64,000 nucleotides of DNA from an uncultured Synechococcus sp. (GTDB lineage: Bacteria; Cyanobacteriota; Cyanobacteriia; PCC-6307; Cyanobiaceae): assembly GCA_949373155.1 (NCBI GenBank), contig CASICK010000015.1, positions 1-64,000 of the forward strand. Direction: 5' to 3'. Positions 19,369 to 31,263 of the stretch are shown one piece after another; position 1 is the first letter of the stretch, and the number at the start of each line of letters is the position of its first letter. Under the pieces are notes generated by a model. That model was given only the letters and a program-made list of their open reading frames with translations, was not told where the DNA came from and searched no databases. Position numbers and translations under genes: made by a program.

Positions 19369-20676
19369 ATGACTGCACTTCGTCGACTCTTCGCCCTGCT
19401 CTCGGATCTTCGTTTAGCGATCCTGCTTCTACTGCTGATTGCAGGAGCAAGCGCTCTTGGAACCATTCTTCCGCAGAACGAAGCGCCTGATTTGTATCTC
19501 GAGCGTTTCAATGCAGACCCATGGCTCGGATTGATCAATGGCGAACAGATGTTGCAACTGCAGCTGGACAGCATCTACTCCAGCGTGTGGTTTTTAAGCC
19601 TTTTGGCTTGGCTGGGATTGGCCTTGATCTTGTGCAGCTGGCGTCGTCAATGGCCAGCACTGCTCGCCACCATGCGCTGGATTGACTACCGCCAGCCCAG
19701 GCAACTGAGCAAATTGGCGTTGGCCGAATCAATTCGCTGTTCCGACGGTGAGTCGGCCTTAGACATGCTGAGCTCACAACTCCAGAAACAAGGCTGGCAG
19801 GTCCAGAGGCATGAGGATCGCCTTGCAGCGCGGCGCGGCGTGATTGGCAAGGTTGGCCCCTTATTGGTTCACACCGGCTTAGTGCTGCTGCTCATCGGGG
19901 CTGCATGGGGAGCACTGTCTGGAAACCGCTTAGAACGCTTCCTTGCACCCGGCCGAGCTCTTGATCTGCTTGACCCCTCTGGCAACAACCGGCTCTCGCT
20001 CACCCTTGAGCGCTTCGCGATTGAGCGTGATCCAGCGGGACGCACCGAACAATTCCGCTCAACGCTGAGACTTGATCCACCGGGAGGCCCTTCAGAGCAG
20101 CGCATGATCAGCGTGAATCATCCACTCCGCTATCGAGGGATGACTGTCTATCAAGCGGATTGGTCGCTGGCTGCGATCACCGTGCAGATCGGCAAGAGTC
20201 CGCAACTGCAATTACCCCTCCGTAGTTTTCCCGAACTCGGCGAACAAATTTGGGGTCTTGTGCTTCCCACACGCCCGGATGGATCCGAACCAGTATTGAT
20301 GAGTACGAGCAGTGAGCAAGGCCCTGTTCAGGTGTTCGATGCCGACGGATCGCTACTTGGCAACCTGCGACCCGGCGGAGCATCCACTGAAATCAAAGGA
20401 CTACCTCTGAGGGTGGCCGAGATCATGCCTGCTAGCGGACTGCTTCTTAAGCGTGACCCTGGGGTCCCACTCGTATATGCAGGTTTCGCAATCACACTGC
20501 TTGGCGGAGGCCTCAGCTTGATCGCAACCCGCCAACTATGGGCCGTGCTCGACCCCCCACCGTTTCAGCCATCCAACAGGAAGCTTCACATCGGCGGGCT
20601 TTGCAATCGAAACCTCGCTGGCTTCGCTGCTGAACTCCCAATCCTGATCAGCAGGGTTGACGGGTCCCATGACTGA
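19369..20676 (+). CDS. ccs1: cytochrome c biogenesis protein Ccs1 (ResB)
   Basis: The 435-residue ResB/Ccs1 protein is part of the system II haem lyase with CcsA, delivering haem to lumenal apocytochromes c. There are three N-terminal membrane helices (about residues 15-35, 69-87, 163-181), a large lumenal domain (about 190-370) with [15 protein letters not shown], and a last helix at about 370-390 ([20 protein letters not shown]). It directly follows ccdA. Its 3' end overlaps the convergent queF by 29 bp. Confidence 0.94.
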   Translation: MTALRRLFALLSDLRLAILLLLLIAGASALGTILPQNEAPDLYLERFNADPWLGLINGEQMLQLQLDSIYSSVWFLSLLAWLGLALILCSWRRQWPALLATMRWIDYRQPRQLSKLALAESIRCSDGESALDMLSSQLQKQGWQVQRHEDRLAARRGVIGKVGPLLVHTGLVLLLIGAAWGALSGNRLERFLAPGRALDLLDPSGNNRLSLTLERFAIERDPAGRTEQFRSTLRLDPPGGPSEQRMISVNHPLRYRGMTVYQADWSLAAITVQIGKSPQLQLPLRSFPELGEQIWGLVLPTRPDGSEPVLMSTSSEQGPVQVFDADGSLLGNLRPGGASTEIKGLPLRVAEIMPASGLLLKRDPGVPLVYAGFAITLLGGGLSLIATRQLWAVLDPPPFQPSNRKLHIGGLCNRNLAGFAAELPILISRVDGSHD

Positions 20677-21058
20677 CTCTTACGACCGTGTGAACGTTGC
20701 CACGAGGGTTGAAATCAGCTTCTAGCTGCATCCAAACGGGAGCACAGGCCGTCACTAAATCATCAAGAATTTTATTTGCCACCTCTTCATGGGAGATCGA
20801 AGTGTTGCGAAAGTGATTGATGTACAACTTGATCGCTTTCAACTCGACCACTCGAGGTCCTGGCTGATAAATCAAGCGCAGCACAGCGAAATCCGGATAA
20901 CCCGAGAATGGGCAGAGGCAAGTAAATTCCGGCAGTTCGATCGACACCTCATAAGGTCGCCCGATCCTGGGGTTGTCGAAACAGATCAACTCCGCATCTG
21001 CAATAGCCCTTTCGCCGTACAGCGGAGTTTTGGTGAGCTCAGTGCCGGGGTTGCTCAT
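20648..21058 (-). CDS. queF: NADPH-dependent 7-cyano-7-deazaguanine reductase QueF
   Basis: The 136-residue enzyme reduces preQ0 to preQ1 in queuosine synthesis. It is the short unimodular form. The catalytic Cys lies in [15 protein letters not shown], and the QueF motif [14 protein letters not shown] is present. I chose the ATG at 21058 ([18 protein letters not shown]); 14 further codons upstream are not family-like. Its 3' end overlaps ccs1 on the other strand. Confidence 0.95.
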   Translation of the reverse strand: MSNPGTELTKTPLYGERAIADAELICFDNPRIGRPYEVSIELPEFTCLCPFSGYPDFAVLRLIYQPGPRVVELKAIKLYINHFRNTSISHEEVANKILDDLVTACAPVWMQLEADFNPRGNVHTVVRVSHGTRQPC

Positions 21059-21208
21059 AAAACGAGTAAAGAAAACTCCAGAAAATGACCCTAAAGCCAC
21101 CCCTCCACGATTGTTGAGTGCGTTTCATCGTTGCTTGATTTGGTATCAAGGCGTACAACTCATCGGTCAAAATGCAGGCCTAATGGGATGGCGTTGGGCG
21201 TGCTTGCA

Positions 21209-22613
<1,405 letters not shown>

Positions 22614-22711
22614 TTCGACATAAAAGCACCGTGAAACCGAAACAAATACCGGAGTTCCACCCGGAGTTCCGCAGACCTCCCTGAAGATCTTCGCAAGCCG
22701 CACGCAAGTCC

Positions 22712-22975
22712 GTGTCAGCCAACAACGTCTTCAACATCAAAAGCGGACGCCGCCCATCCCTTAGGGCCAAATTTTGTCGCAAGTCCAGCGAGGCGTCGAA
22801 CCGCGTCCTCGAACTGCTCGCGCCAGGATCATTCGTCACCCTCGACAACCACCCCACAGATCTTCCTCCCTTTCAAGTGATCGAATGTCGTGGCGGCCTG
22901 TGCTGGGTGCGTCAGCAAGCCTGGGGACAGCACGTTCAATGGGAAGTTGAGCATCGCCTTCTCACCTCCGCTTAG
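22712..22975 (+). CDS. small protein, unknown (87 aa)
   Basis: The 87-residue frame starts at GTG and gives a soluble protein with a basic N-terminus (NIKSGRRPSLRAKFCRK) and a C-terminal beta-rich piece (LAPGSFVTLDNHPTDLPPFQ, VIECRGGLCWVRQQAWGQHV). Small picocyanobacterial proteins of this look occur next to purB, but I cannot name the family. It ends 64 bp before the purB start. No membrane segment or signal is seen. Confidence 0.6.
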   Translation: MSANNVFNIKSGRRPSLRAKFCRKSSEASNRVLELLAPGSFVTLDNHPTDLPPFQVIECRGGLCWVRQQAWGQHVQWEVEHRLLTSA

Positions 22976-23039
22976 CCCCACGCGCAATGTCCAAGCCTTC
23001 AGCGCCATACATTGGTTGAGTTGTCGCCACGCGCTGGCC

Positions 23040-24335
23040 TTGATCGAGAGATACACCCTGCCCGAGATGGGCGAGATCTGGACAGACCGGGCCAAATACC
23101 AAAGTTGGCTGGATGTTGAGGTTGCGGCCTGTGAGGCCAACTGCAAGCTTGGTCGTGTCCCGAAGGACGCGATGCAAACGATTCGCGAACAGTCAGCGTT
23201 TGAACCCGAGCGGATCCTTGAGATCGAGGCCGAAGTCCGCCACGACGTGATCGCCTTCTTGACCAATGTGAATGAGCACGTTGGGGATGCCGGGCGTTAC
23301 ATCCACGTCGGCATGACCAGTAGTGACGTCCTTGATACGGGCCTAGCGCTGCAGTTGAAAGCCTCGGTCGCTCTCCTGCGCCAAGAGTTGGCAGGCTTGG
23401 ATGCCGCGATTGCCAAGCTGGCGGCGGAACATAAAGCCACCGTGATGATCGGCCGTTCCCACGCGATCCATGGCGAACCGATCACCTTTGGATTCAAGCT
23501 GGCTGGCTGGTTGGCCGAAACCCGCCGCAATCGTGAGCGCTTAGCTCGCCTAGAGAAAGATGTCGCCATCGGCCAGGTGAGCGGAGCGATGGGCACCTAC
23601 GCCAATACGGATCCAGAGGTGGAAAAAATCACCTGCGAGATTCTTGGCCTCACTCCCGACACGGCGAGCACCCAGGTGATCTCCCGCGATCGCCATGCCG
23701 ACTACGTGCAGATCCTCGCCCTGGTTGGGGCCTCGCTCGATCGCTTCGCTACCGAGATTCGCAATCTGCAGCGCACCGATGTTCTGGAGGTCGAAGAAAG
23801 CTTCGCCAAGGGACAGAAAGGCAGCTCAGCCATGCCCCATAAACGCAACCCGATTCGCAGCGAACGGATCAGCGGTTTAGCGCGAGTGCTGCGCAGCTAC
23901 GTGGTGGCTGCCCTGGAAAACGTGGCTCTCTGGCACGAACGTGACATCAGCCACAGCTCAACGGAACGGATGATGCTGCCGGACTGCTCTGTGACCTTGC
24001 ACTTCATGCTGCGCGAAATGACCGCCGTCATCTCTGGCCTAGGGGTTTATCCAGAAAACATGGTCCGCAACATGAACGTCTACGGAGGCGTGGTCTTCAG
24101 CCAACGGGTCCTCCTCGCCCTGGTGGATGGTGGTATGAGCCGAGAGGAGGCTTACGAAGTTGTTCAGCGCAACGCCCATAGCGCTTGGAACACTAATGGT
24201 GGTGACTTCCGCGCCAACCTTCAAAGCGATCCCGAGGTGAGCAAGAAGCTCAATGCAGACCAACTTGCGGAGTGTTTCAGCACCCAACTGCACCAAGCCA
24301 ACCTGGGGGTGGTCTGGGACCGACTCGGCCTCTGA
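23040..24335 (+). CDS. purB: adenylosuccinate lyase
   Basis: The 431-residue enzyme catalyses two fumarate-releasing steps of purine synthesis (SAICAR to AICAR, adenylosuccinate to AMP). It has the superfamily signature GSSAMPHKRNPI, the HVGMTSSDVLDTG motif and the catalytic His segment GRSHAIHGEPITFG. The TTG at 23040 (ALIERYTLPEMGEIWTD) is the best start by family alignment; the frame is open 50 codons upstream but that stretch overlaps the preceding gene. A 33-aa ORF and then fumC follow closely. Confidence 0.95.
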   Translation: MIERYTLPEMGEIWTDRAKYQSWLDVEVAACEANCKLGRVPKDAMQTIREQSAFEPERILEIEAEVRHDVIAFLTNVNEHVGDAGRYIHVGMTSSDVLDTGLALQLKASVALLRQELAGLDAAIAKLAAEHKATVMIGRSHAIHGEPITFGFKLAGWLAETRRNRERLARLEKDVAIGQVSGAMGTYANTDPEVEKITCEILGLTPDTASTQVISRDRHADYVQILALVGASLDRFATEIRNLQRTDVLEVEESFAKGQKGSSAMPHKRNPIRSERISGLARVLRSYVVAALENVALWHERDISHSSTERMMLPDCSVTLHFMLREMTAVISGLGVYPENMVRNMNVYGGVVFSQRVLLALVDGGMSREEAYEVVQRNAHSAWNTNGGDFRANLQSDPEVSKKLNADQLAECFSTQLHQANLGVVWDRLGL

Positions 24336-24339
24336 GTGA

Positions 24340-24441
24340 ATGTTCTGGACTCCCTATGCAGACTGGATTTACGTGGTGGTGAGCGTCAGCGGGATGCTGC
24401 TCATCATCGTGCTGGTGCTTCGCCCTGACGCAAAGCCATGA
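24340..24441 (+). CDS. 33-aa single-helix membrane peptide between purB and fumC
   Basis: An ATG-started frame 4 bp after the purB stop encodes 33 residues: [20 protein letters not shown] followed by [13 protein letters not shown]. This is one strongly hydrophobic helix (about residues 9-28) with an aromatic lumenal-type N-terminus and a short basic tail. Its stop overlaps the fumC start (ATGA), which is good evidence for translation. It resembles the small single-helix proteins of photosynthetic or respiratory complexes, but no family is recognised. Confidence 0.6.
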   Translation: MFWTPYADWIYVVVSVSGMLLIIVLVLRPDAKP

Positions 24442-25829
24442 CCCAAACCACTAGGACCGAACACGACAGCATGGGGCCAGTCGAGGTGCCAACTGAGGCC
24501 CTCTGGGGGGCGCAAACTCAGCGTTCTCTCCAGAACTTCGCCATCAGCGATGACCGTATTCCTGTTGAGCTGATCCATGCCTTAGCGCAAATCAAACAGG
24601 CGGCAGCGATCGTGAACGCTCGCCTGGGGGTATTGGACGACAACCGACGCGACCTGATCGTGGCGGTGGCGGCTGACATTGCCGAGGGTCGTCACGACGA
24701 TCAGTTCCCCCTCAGGGTTTGGCAAACCGGAAGCGGCACCCAAACGAACATGAATGTCAATGAGGTGATCAGCAACCTGGCATCGCAGAGCGAGGGGGAG
24801 CCATTGGGCAGCCATCAGCCCGTACACCCCAACGATCACGTCAACCGTTCTCAGTCGACCAACGACGCCTTCCCAGCAGCGATCCACATCGCTGCTACCG
24901 CCGGTATCCAACACCGACTGTTGCCGGAGGTCCAACGTCTCAGCGAGGCTTTTGCCGCCAAGAGTGAGGCCTGGCAAGACATCGTGAAGATTGGCCGCAC
25001 CCACTTGCAGGATGCGGTGCCGCTCACCTTGGGCCAAGAAGCTTCGGCCTGGCGCGATCAACTCAGCAGTGCCCGGAACCGGATCGAAGTATCACTGCAG
25101 GAGCTGTACCCGCTCCCGCTCGGCGGCACCGCCGTTGGAACGGGCCTGAATGCCCCCGAAGGATTTGCCGATCAGGCAGCGACTGAACTGGCACGCCTGA
25201 GCGGCTTGCCCTTGGTCTCGGCTCCAAACAAATTTGCTGTGATGGCAAGCCATGACGGCCTGGTGAATGCCATGGGCCAGCTGCGACTCCTCGCGGTGAG
25301 CTTGCTGAAGATCGCCAACGACATCCGTCTCCTCGCCTGTGGCCCACGCGCCGGGTTAGCGGAACTGCATTTGCCTGAGAACGAACCAGGCAGTTCAATC
25401 ATGCCCGGCAAGGTCAATCCCACCCAGTGCGAAGCGATGGCCATGGTTTGCACCCAAGTGATCGGCCTCGATGCGGCCGTTGCGATGGCCGGGGCCGGCG
25501 GCCACCTGCAGATGAATGTCTACAAACCACTCATCGGCTTCAACCTGCTGCAGACGATCAAGCTGCTCACCGATGCCTGCCATTGCTTCAGGGTGGCCAT
25601 GGTTGATGGCATCGAACCCAACCGCAGTCGCATTCAACGCGACGTGGAGCAATCCTTGATGCTCGTCACTCCCCTCGCACCTGTGATCGGTTACGACAAG
25701 GCCAGTGCGATCGCAAAGCATGCCCACGAGCAGGGATCAAGCCTGCGCGATGCGGCCCTAGAGCTGGGCTATGTGAGTGCAACGGAGTTCGATCGAATTA
25801 TTGATCCTGCAGCCATGACAAACCCTTGA
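24438..25829 (+). CDS. fumC: class II fumarate hydratase
   Basis: The 463-residue enzyme converts fumarate to malate in the TCA cycle. Motifs are [19 protein letters not shown], the [15 protein letters not shown] active-site loop, and the superfamily signature [16 protein letters not shown]. The length is normal. Placing it directly after purB links a fumarate-releasing reaction with fumarate use. It ends 5 bp from the convergent helicase gene. Confidence 0.97.
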   Translation: MTQTTRTEHDSMGPVEVPTEALWGAQTQRSLQNFAISDDRIPVELIHALAQIKQAAAIVNARLGVLDDNRRDLIVAVAADIAEGRHDDQFPLRVWQTGSGTQTNMNVNEVISNLASQSEGEPLGSHQPVHPNDHVNRSQSTNDAFPAAIHIAATAGIQHRLLPEVQRLSEAFAAKSEAWQDIVKIGRTHLQDAVPLTLGQEASAWRDQLSSARNRIEVSLQELYPLPLGGTAVGTGLNAPEGFADQAATELARLSGLPLVSAPNKFAVMASHDGLVNAMGQLRLLAVSLLKIANDIRLLACGPRAGLAELHLPENEPGSSIMPGKVNPTQCEAMAMVCTQVIGLDAAVAMAGAGGHLQMNVYKPLIGFNLLQTIKLLTDACHCFRVAMVDGIEPNRSRIQRDVEQSLMLVTPLAPVIGYDKASAIAKHAHEQGSSLRDAALELGYVSATEFDRIIDPAAMTNP

Positions 25830-25834
25830 TCCGC

Positions 25835-28573
25835 TCAGGCAGCCCGCTCAGTCGCCGCATTGAGGCCACTGGATTCGGCAGCCGCGGCCTTGAGCACCTG
25901 GTCAGCCTCCGCAACCGGGAAACGATTAATCGCGGTTAAGGCCGCACGGGCGTTTTTGCGCAGCTGCTCACTAATTGCCTCGCAGTAAGGCACCTGGGCC
26001 AGTAAATCCACCGTGCGCCGCATGATCCGCACCACATCGCCTTCATCCAAAGAGGTGTTAGCAATCAGATCATTCCAGGTTGTCCCCTTGGCCCAAGCCT
26101 CCACCAAGCCCATCAATTCAGGCTCCCACCAAGCAGGCACCACCACCTTGAAACGCTCCTGAGCCCGAAGAAGCTCCCGACGGATGCCTGACAAATCATG
26201 GAGGGCCTCTTCCGCAAGAGGAGGCACCGGAAATGCACTCCAAAGATCTGGGCGATTCACCTCCGTGCTGATCGCCTCAAAGACCGCAGCCAGTTCTGCA
26301 GGAGGCAACTCATCGAGATGACCGCTCATCAGTGCCAGGCCTAGCCAAAGCTCGTTGTCGCCACGAAGAGCGGCAACGGTGCGACCGATCTCCGTTGGTT
26401 CCAAGTCATCCAGGCAGCCAAAGTGCCGCAAGATCTCAATAAGAGCCAAAAATGTCTCCCAGTGCCGGTTGGAACGGTGATGGAGCAATTGCTGGCGCTC
26501 ATGAATTTCATGCTCAAGATCTTCCATCCGTCGCCGGTGCTTCTTGAGTTGCTTGCGATCTCCCCAGCGATGAGCAGGATGCTCCTCAAGCTGATCTTCC
26601 AACTCCTGGACGAGGCGAACTTGAGACAGCACTTCGCCAGCCAAGTCGTACTGAGCGGTGGTCATGTCATGACGACGTGCCATATGCGCTACTGCCAAAG
26701 CCAAACGGCCACTGTCCTGATCGCCATGACGGAGCTCGCCTGACCGGCCGAGATCAGGCGACATCACGCCATCAACTTGCAAACAGCTCAATTCCGCATG
26801 CAAACTCACTATCCCCTGACAGGGCAACAGGATCCAAACGTTGTCCTGCGTCAAACAAAGCAGCAATGGGAACTGCCCGGGGCCATCGCATTTCTCCACG
26901 ATCACGGCAGGCGTCACCCCTCCACGCAGCCGAGGGGATTTAAGGCTTACCAACGTTCCAACGCTTGCGAACTGGAGGGCAATCGTCAGTTCATGGGCCA
27001 GGGATTCTTCAGCCTGCTGCTGAAGAATCCTGAGCAGACGTCTCTCCTCGCGGAGACGACCGCGATGTTTCTCGTATTCCTCAAAGTCTTCCCACGGCAC
27101 ATCACCGGCCGTGCCTTGCAGTTGGGCCAGCTGCATCCGCAACTCACCCAGATGTTCTTCTTCATCCACCAGATCCAAACTGGCGAGGTAGCGGCCAAAG
27201 CTGCGCTCCACCAGCTCTCTTGCCTTGGCTAAGTCATGACGCTGCAACAGGTTGAGCACCATGCCGTAGCTGGGGGTGAATTGACTCACCAACGGATCGG
27301 AAGGGCTCGTGGCCAACTGAGCCGCCTCACGCACCCCCTCAAATCGACTCTGAACGGTCACCACATAACCCTGCGTGTCTAAGCCGCGACGGCCCGCGCG
27401 ACCAGCCATTTGCAGAAACTCACTGGCCATTAAGGGGCGATGCCCCCGTTCCGTGCGCTTCGAGAGCGACGAGATCACAGTGCTACGCGCCGGCATATTG
27501 ATACCCGCGGCCAATGTTTCGGTGGCAAACACCACCTTCACCAACCCCTGCTGAAACAACTCCTCGATCAGTTCTTTCCAAGCAGGCAGCACTCCGGCGT
27601 GATGGGAAGCAATCCCGCGTAGCAACGCATCTGCATGCAAGCCATCGCGCACAGCCTCAGGATTTGCGGCTGTATAGGCCTCAAGCCGATCGCGAATGAT
27701 GGTTTGCTCGGCCTCCGTGACCAAACACTGCACCCCAAGGTCGCGAACGGCCTTATCACAATTACGACGACTGAAAATGAAATAGATGGCGGGGAGCATC
27801 TCCCGTTGCGCCATTTGTGCCACCACAAAGCTGATCGGTGGTGCTTCCGGCTGAGGCGGCCTTGGGGAACGACCTTTTCGCTTGTGCCCTTTTGGCGCAC
27901 GCCAAACCTTGCAATTGGGATGGATTCCTGTCCCCTGATCATTCAAAAGTGGATGGAGACCCTTGGCACTACAAAAGCTGAATTCCAGGGGCACCGGACG
28001 AAAATCACTGAGCACCAAACGCGTCGGACCGTGCACCTTCTCGATCCAATCAGTGAGTTGCCCCGCATTGGCAACGGTGGCGGATAACGCCACCAATTGG
28101 ACTGAAGGTGGGCAGTGGATGATCGATTCTTCCCAAACGGTGCCTCGCTGGGAATCATTCATGTAGTGGCACTCGTCAAGCACGACCGACTCCACATCGG
28201 CAAGCGGATCGTCATGCTCATCCACTTCGGCATAGAGCATGTTGCGGAAGATCTCGGTGGTCATCACCACCACTCGAGCCTCACGGTTAACGCTCAGGTC
28301 ACCCGTCATCAAGCCAACATTTTCTGCTCCAAACTCTTCGCGAAAATCGCGCAACTTTTGATTGGATAGTGCCTTTAGAGGTGTTGTGTAGAAGACTTTT
28401 TGGCCATGGGCAATCGCCCGATGAATCGCGTACTCGCCTACCAGCGTCTTGCCAGATCCCGTGGGAGCACTCACCACGACGGAATGCCCTTGATTCAAGG
28501 CATCAATCGATTCCAACTGAAACCCATCCAAAGGGAATGGAAACAGCTGGGAAACATCCGGTGACACCATCAT
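25835..28573 (-). CDS. Ski2-like DEAD/DEAH-box helicase with DSHCT domain
   Basis: The 912-residue protein is a superfamily 2 RNA helicase of the Ski2/Mtr4 kind widespread in cyanobacteria. Walker A is APTGSGKTLVGEYA (about residues 35-48), the DEVH-type box reads DECHYMND, motif III is LSATVAN, and motif VI is QMAGRAGRRGLDTQG. The C-terminal 170 residues (LSGIRRELLRAQERF, DEGDVVRIMRRTVDLLAQV) form the DSHCT domain. It is thought to act in RNA processing or decay; its substrate is unknown. It is separated by 5 bp from convergent fumC and by 45 bp from divergent bioF. Confidence 0.92.
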   Translation of the reverse strand: MMVSPDVSQLFPFPLDGFQLESIDALNQGHSVVVSAPTGSGKTLVGEYAIHRAIAHGQKVFYTTPLKALSNQKLRDFREEFGAENVGLMTGDLSVNREARVVVMTTEIFRNMLYAEVDEHDDPLADVESVVLDECHYMNDSQRGTVWEESIIHCPPSVQLVALSATVANAGQLTDWIEKVHGPTRLVLSDFRPVPLEFSFCSAKGLHPLLNDQGTGIHPNCKVWRAPKGHKRKGRSPRPPQPEAPPISFVVAQMAQREMLPAIYFIFSRRNCDKAVRDLGVQCLVTEAEQTIIRDRLEAYTAANPEAVRDGLHADALLRGIASHHAGVLPAWKELIEELFQQGLVKVVFATETLAAGINMPARSTVISSLSKRTERGHRPLMASEFLQMAGRAGRRGLDTQGYVVTVQSRFEGVREAAQLATSPSDPLVSQFTPSYGMVLNLLQRHDLAKARELVERSFGRYLASLDLVDEEEHLGELRMQLAQLQGTAGDVPWEDFEEYEKHRGRLREERRLLRILQQQAEESLAHELTIALQFASVGTLVSLKSPRLRGGVTPAVIVEKCDGPGQFPLLLCLTQDNVWILLPCQGIVSLHAELSCLQVDGVMSPDLGRSGELRHGDQDSGRLALAVAHMARRHDMTTAQYDLAGEVLSQVRLVQELEDQLEEHPAHRWGDRKQLKKHRRRMEDLEHEIHERQQLLHHRSNRHWETFLALIEILRHFGCLDDLEPTEIGRTVAALRGDNELWLGLALMSGHLDELPPAELAAVFEAISTEVNRPDLWSAFPVPPLAEEALHDLSGIRRELLRAQERFKVVVPAWWEPELMGLVEAWAKGTTWNDLIANTSLDEGDVVRIMRRTVDLLAQVPYCEAISEQLRKNARAALTAINRFPVAEADQVLKAAAAESSGLNAATERAA

Positions 28574-28618
28574 TGGATCCTAGGGATTGCGCGAGCAGGG
28601 AGCAGCAAACTGACCAAC

Positions 28619-29776
28619 ATGAGCAGCCCGTCTCAAGCACGCCGACGTCAACTCCGCACATGGAGGCCCAATCCAGATGGATCAGGGCTGCTTCCGGTCC
28701 CAACGACTGACCATGGCGACGAAGCGGCGCGTTGTCTGGTGGATTTAGCCAGCAACGATTACCTCAATCTGGCTCAGCACCCAGAGCTCATCGCAGCAGC
28801 AACAGAAGAAATCAAGCGAAGCGGAGTTGGAGCCGGTGGCTCCCGGCTAGTGAGCGGCAGCCGCCCAGTGCATGACCAACTCGAACACCAGCTAGCGCAG
28901 TGGTTAAACCACGATCGCGTTTTGCTCTACCCGAGCGGATTTCAAGCCAATCTTGCCGCCGTTCTTGCACTCGCCGACCGCCATACGCCAGTACTGGCGG
29001 ACCGGCTCTGCCATCACTCCTTACTTACAGGAGTGCAGGCCAGTGGTGCGCGGCTTCAACGCTTTGCCCACAACGATCTCATCGATCTCAATCACAAGCT
29101 GGAGCGCTGCAGAGATCAGCACCCAGGACACCAACCGCTAGTGATCACGGAAAGCCTGTTCAGCATGGAGGGCACCAGTCCCAACCTGAGCGCCATGGCA
29201 GAGCTCTGCTCCAACCACGCTGCCCGACTCCTGGTGGATGAAGCCCATGCCCTGGGCGTCCTGGGAGAAGGGGGCCGTGGCCTCAGCCATGCCCTTCCAC
29301 ACAAGGCTGTGACCATGCTCAGTGGCACCTTTGGAAAGGCCTTTGGAAGTGGTGGAGCGTTTCTGGCCTGCAATGCAGACCTCGGAGAAACCCTGCTCCA
29401 AACCAGTGGCGCCTTTCGCTACACCACGGCGTTAGCCCCATCCCTTGCTGCAGCGGCTCTCGCAGCATTAACGCTGATGCAACGCCATCCCCATTGGTCG
29501 GAAGAGCTCATAGCAACCAGCCAACAGTGGCGCTCCGCTCTCGCTGCCGCTGGATGGACGCGGCCAGGCGGGACAGGTCCGATTCTCCCCCTGGTGATCG
29601 GTTCAGACCAAGCAGCTCTCGATCGCCAACAGACCCTCGAAGCCGCTGGGTTATTGAGCATTGCCATCCGCCCCCCCACCGTTCCCGAAGGAACGGCACG
29701 ACTACGTCTAGTGGTGCGTCGGCTCCTGCCCGATGGGACATTGGACGCGCTGCTTCAAGCCCTCTCTCTGAGCTGA
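28619..29776 (+). CDS. bioF: 8-amino-7-oxononanoate synthase
   Basis: The 385-residue PLP enzyme joins pimeloyl-ACP and alanine in biotin synthesis. It has the LASNDYLNLAQHPELI start region of alpha-oxoamine synthases, DEAHALGVLGEGGRG, and the PLP-lysine segment SGTFGKAFGSGGAF. It is the first gene of a plus-strand biotin operon (bioF-bioK-bioC-bioD-bioA). The start at 28619 is an ATG. Confidence 0.95.
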   Translation: MSSPSQARRRQLRTWRPNPDGSGLLPVPTTDHGDEAARCLVDLASNDYLNLAQHPELIAAATEEIKRSGVGAGGSRLVSGSRPVHDQLEHQLAQWLNHDRVLLYPSGFQANLAAVLALADRHTPVLADRLCHHSLLTGVQASGARLQRFAHNDLIDLNHKLERCRDQHPGHQPLVITESLFSMEGTSPNLSAMAELCSNHAARLLVDEAHALGVLGEGGRGLSHALPHKAVTMLSGTFGKAFGSGGAFLACNADLGETLLQTSGAFRYTTALAPSLAAAALAALTLMQRHPHWSEELIATSQQWRSALAAAGWTRPGGTGPILPLVIGSDQAALDRQQTLEAAGLLSIAIRPPTVPEGTARLRLVVRRLLPDGTLDALLQALSLS

Positions 29777-29785
29777 TAAGTCCCG

Positions 29786-30511
29786 ATGAAACAGGTCATC
29801 GCTATGCACGGCTGGAGCGGAGACAGCCATTCATGGGTGCCCTGGATCCGGCATTTCAAACATCACCGTTGGTTTTGGCAAAGCGGTGAACGCGGCTATG
29901 GCAACCGCCAGGAGCACATGCCCTTTTGGCAACACGATCAAGATCCAATAGAGCGTCAACGCCGCGTAGTGATTGCCCACTCCCTAGGGCCGCATCTTCT
30001 TCCGGATGCCATTTTCGCCAACGCCACCGATGTGGTGTTGCTGGCAAGTTTTTCCAGATTTGTGCCGCAAGGACCCAAAGGGCGCGCTCTCAACACCGGC
30101 TTGAAGGGCATGCGCCACTGCCTTGGTAGCGACGCTGAAGCCGCGATGCTCATGACCTTTTTGACGCGGGCAGCAGCACCATCGCCACCAGACGGCCTCC
30201 CACGCGGCCCCATTCATGAGGGACTGTCGCGCGAAGGGCGTCAACGCTTAACCGATGACTTAGATCGGCTGATCGCAAGCGCAGAGTTACCGCTAGGGCT
30301 GCAAACAACAAGCAGAGTGCTGGTAGTAGAGGCAGAACAAGACGCAATCGTGGTGCCAGCCGCCAAACAAGAGCTGCGTGATGCAGTTGAGAATCGACTG
30401 AATCATCCAGCAGAGCACTGGTTGATACCCGGGAGCGGGCATGCACTGTTGGTGCCAGATCTACTGATGCGCGTCCAACGATGGCTTGATCAGCCCCTTG
30501 GAGAGCCATGA
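29786..30511 (+). CDS. bioK: pimeloyl-ACP methyl ester carboxylesterase, BioK type
   Basis: The 241-residue alpha/beta hydrolase lies between bioF and bioC, where the enzyme that frees pimeloyl-ACP from its methyl ester is expected. It has the oxyanion segment HGWSGDSHSWVPW, the nucleophile Ser in VIAHSLGPHLLPD, and the catalytic His in PGSGHALLVPD. Marine Synechococcus and Prochlorococcus use the BioK family instead of BioH or BioG; this assignment rests on position plus fold. Its stop overlaps the bioC start (ATGA). Confidence 0.85.
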   Translation: MKQVIAMHGWSGDSHSWVPWIRHFKHHRWFWQSGERGYGNRQEHMPFWQHDQDPIERQRRVVIAHSLGPHLLPDAIFANATDVVLLASFSRFVPQGPKGRALNTGLKGMRHCLGSDAEAAMLMTFLTRAAAPSPPDGLPRGPIHEGLSREGRQRLTDDLDRLIASAELPLGLQTTSRVLVVEAEQDAIVVPAAKQELRDAVENRLNHPAEHWLIPGSGHALLVPDLLMRVQRWLDQPLGEP

Positions 30512-31263
30512 GCAACACCTGGGGGGCTCGGGTTCTACGAAGCTTCGATGGTGCAGCCACCCAATACAACCGGGCAGCCCGTCTGCAAACGGCTATGGCC
30601 TGGCGACTAGCCGGACACTGCAAGCGCCTCCCAATTCCGTCAGGTCGATGGCTGGATCTCGGGAGTGGAACGGGATTGCTTGCCGATGCCATCGAACAAC
30701 GGAACCCCGGCAGGGTGGTGAAACGCATCGATGGAAGTCCATCGATGCTGGCCCGCAACTCCAGTCCCAACCAAACTCTTCTGTGGGATTTAAATCAACC
30801 ACTCCAATCCTGGGGCGACGCTCCAACGCTGATCGCCTCAAGTTTCTGCCTCCACTGGTTGTCCGATCCAGGTACAAGACTGCAGCACTGGTTCGAGTGC
30901 CTGGCTCCAGGTGGATGGTTAATCGTGGCGCTGCCGGTTGAAGGATGCTTTCCGCAGTGGCATGCAGCGGCCAGCCAAGCGGGAGTCCCCTGCTCGGCCC
31001 TGCCCTTCCCAACAACCACAACGTTGCTGGCCTCAATACCCAAACAGAAGATCAGGCAACAACAGCAGCTCAGCTTCAGCGAACAAGCCAGCTCCATCAC
31101 GGCTCTCTTGCGGCCCATGCAAACCATTGGCGCTGGCACCAGCACCAGCTCAGCTCTCAGCATCAAGCAATGGCGTCAGCTCAGCGCCAACTGGCCTGAG
31201 CGATCTCCTGAAGGGCAAGTCAGATTGACCTGGTTGATCCAACTCCTGGTGATCGAGCGATGA
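30508..31263 (+). CDS. bioC: malonyl-ACP O-methyltransferase
   Basis: The 251-residue SAM-dependent methyltransferase masks malonyl-ACP as its methyl ester to start pimelate assembly on the fatty-acid machinery. The N-terminal RSFDGAATQYNRAARLQ is typical of BioC, and motif I is WLDLGSGTGLLADAI. SFCLHWLSDP is also conserved. It overlaps bioK at the start and bioD at the end by 4 bp each. Confidence 0.93.
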   Translation: MSNTWGARVLRSFDGAATQYNRAARLQTAMAWRLAGHCKRLPIPSGRWLDLGSGTGLLADAIEQRNPGRVVKRIDGSPSMLARNSSPNQTLLWDLNQPLQSWGDAPTLIASSFCLHWLSDPGTRLQHWFECLAPGGWLIVALPVEGCFPQWHAAASQAGVPCSALPFPTTTTLLASIPKQKIRQQQQLSFSEQASSITALLRPMQTIGAGTSTSSALSIKQWRQLSANWPERSPEGQVRLTWLIQLLVIER

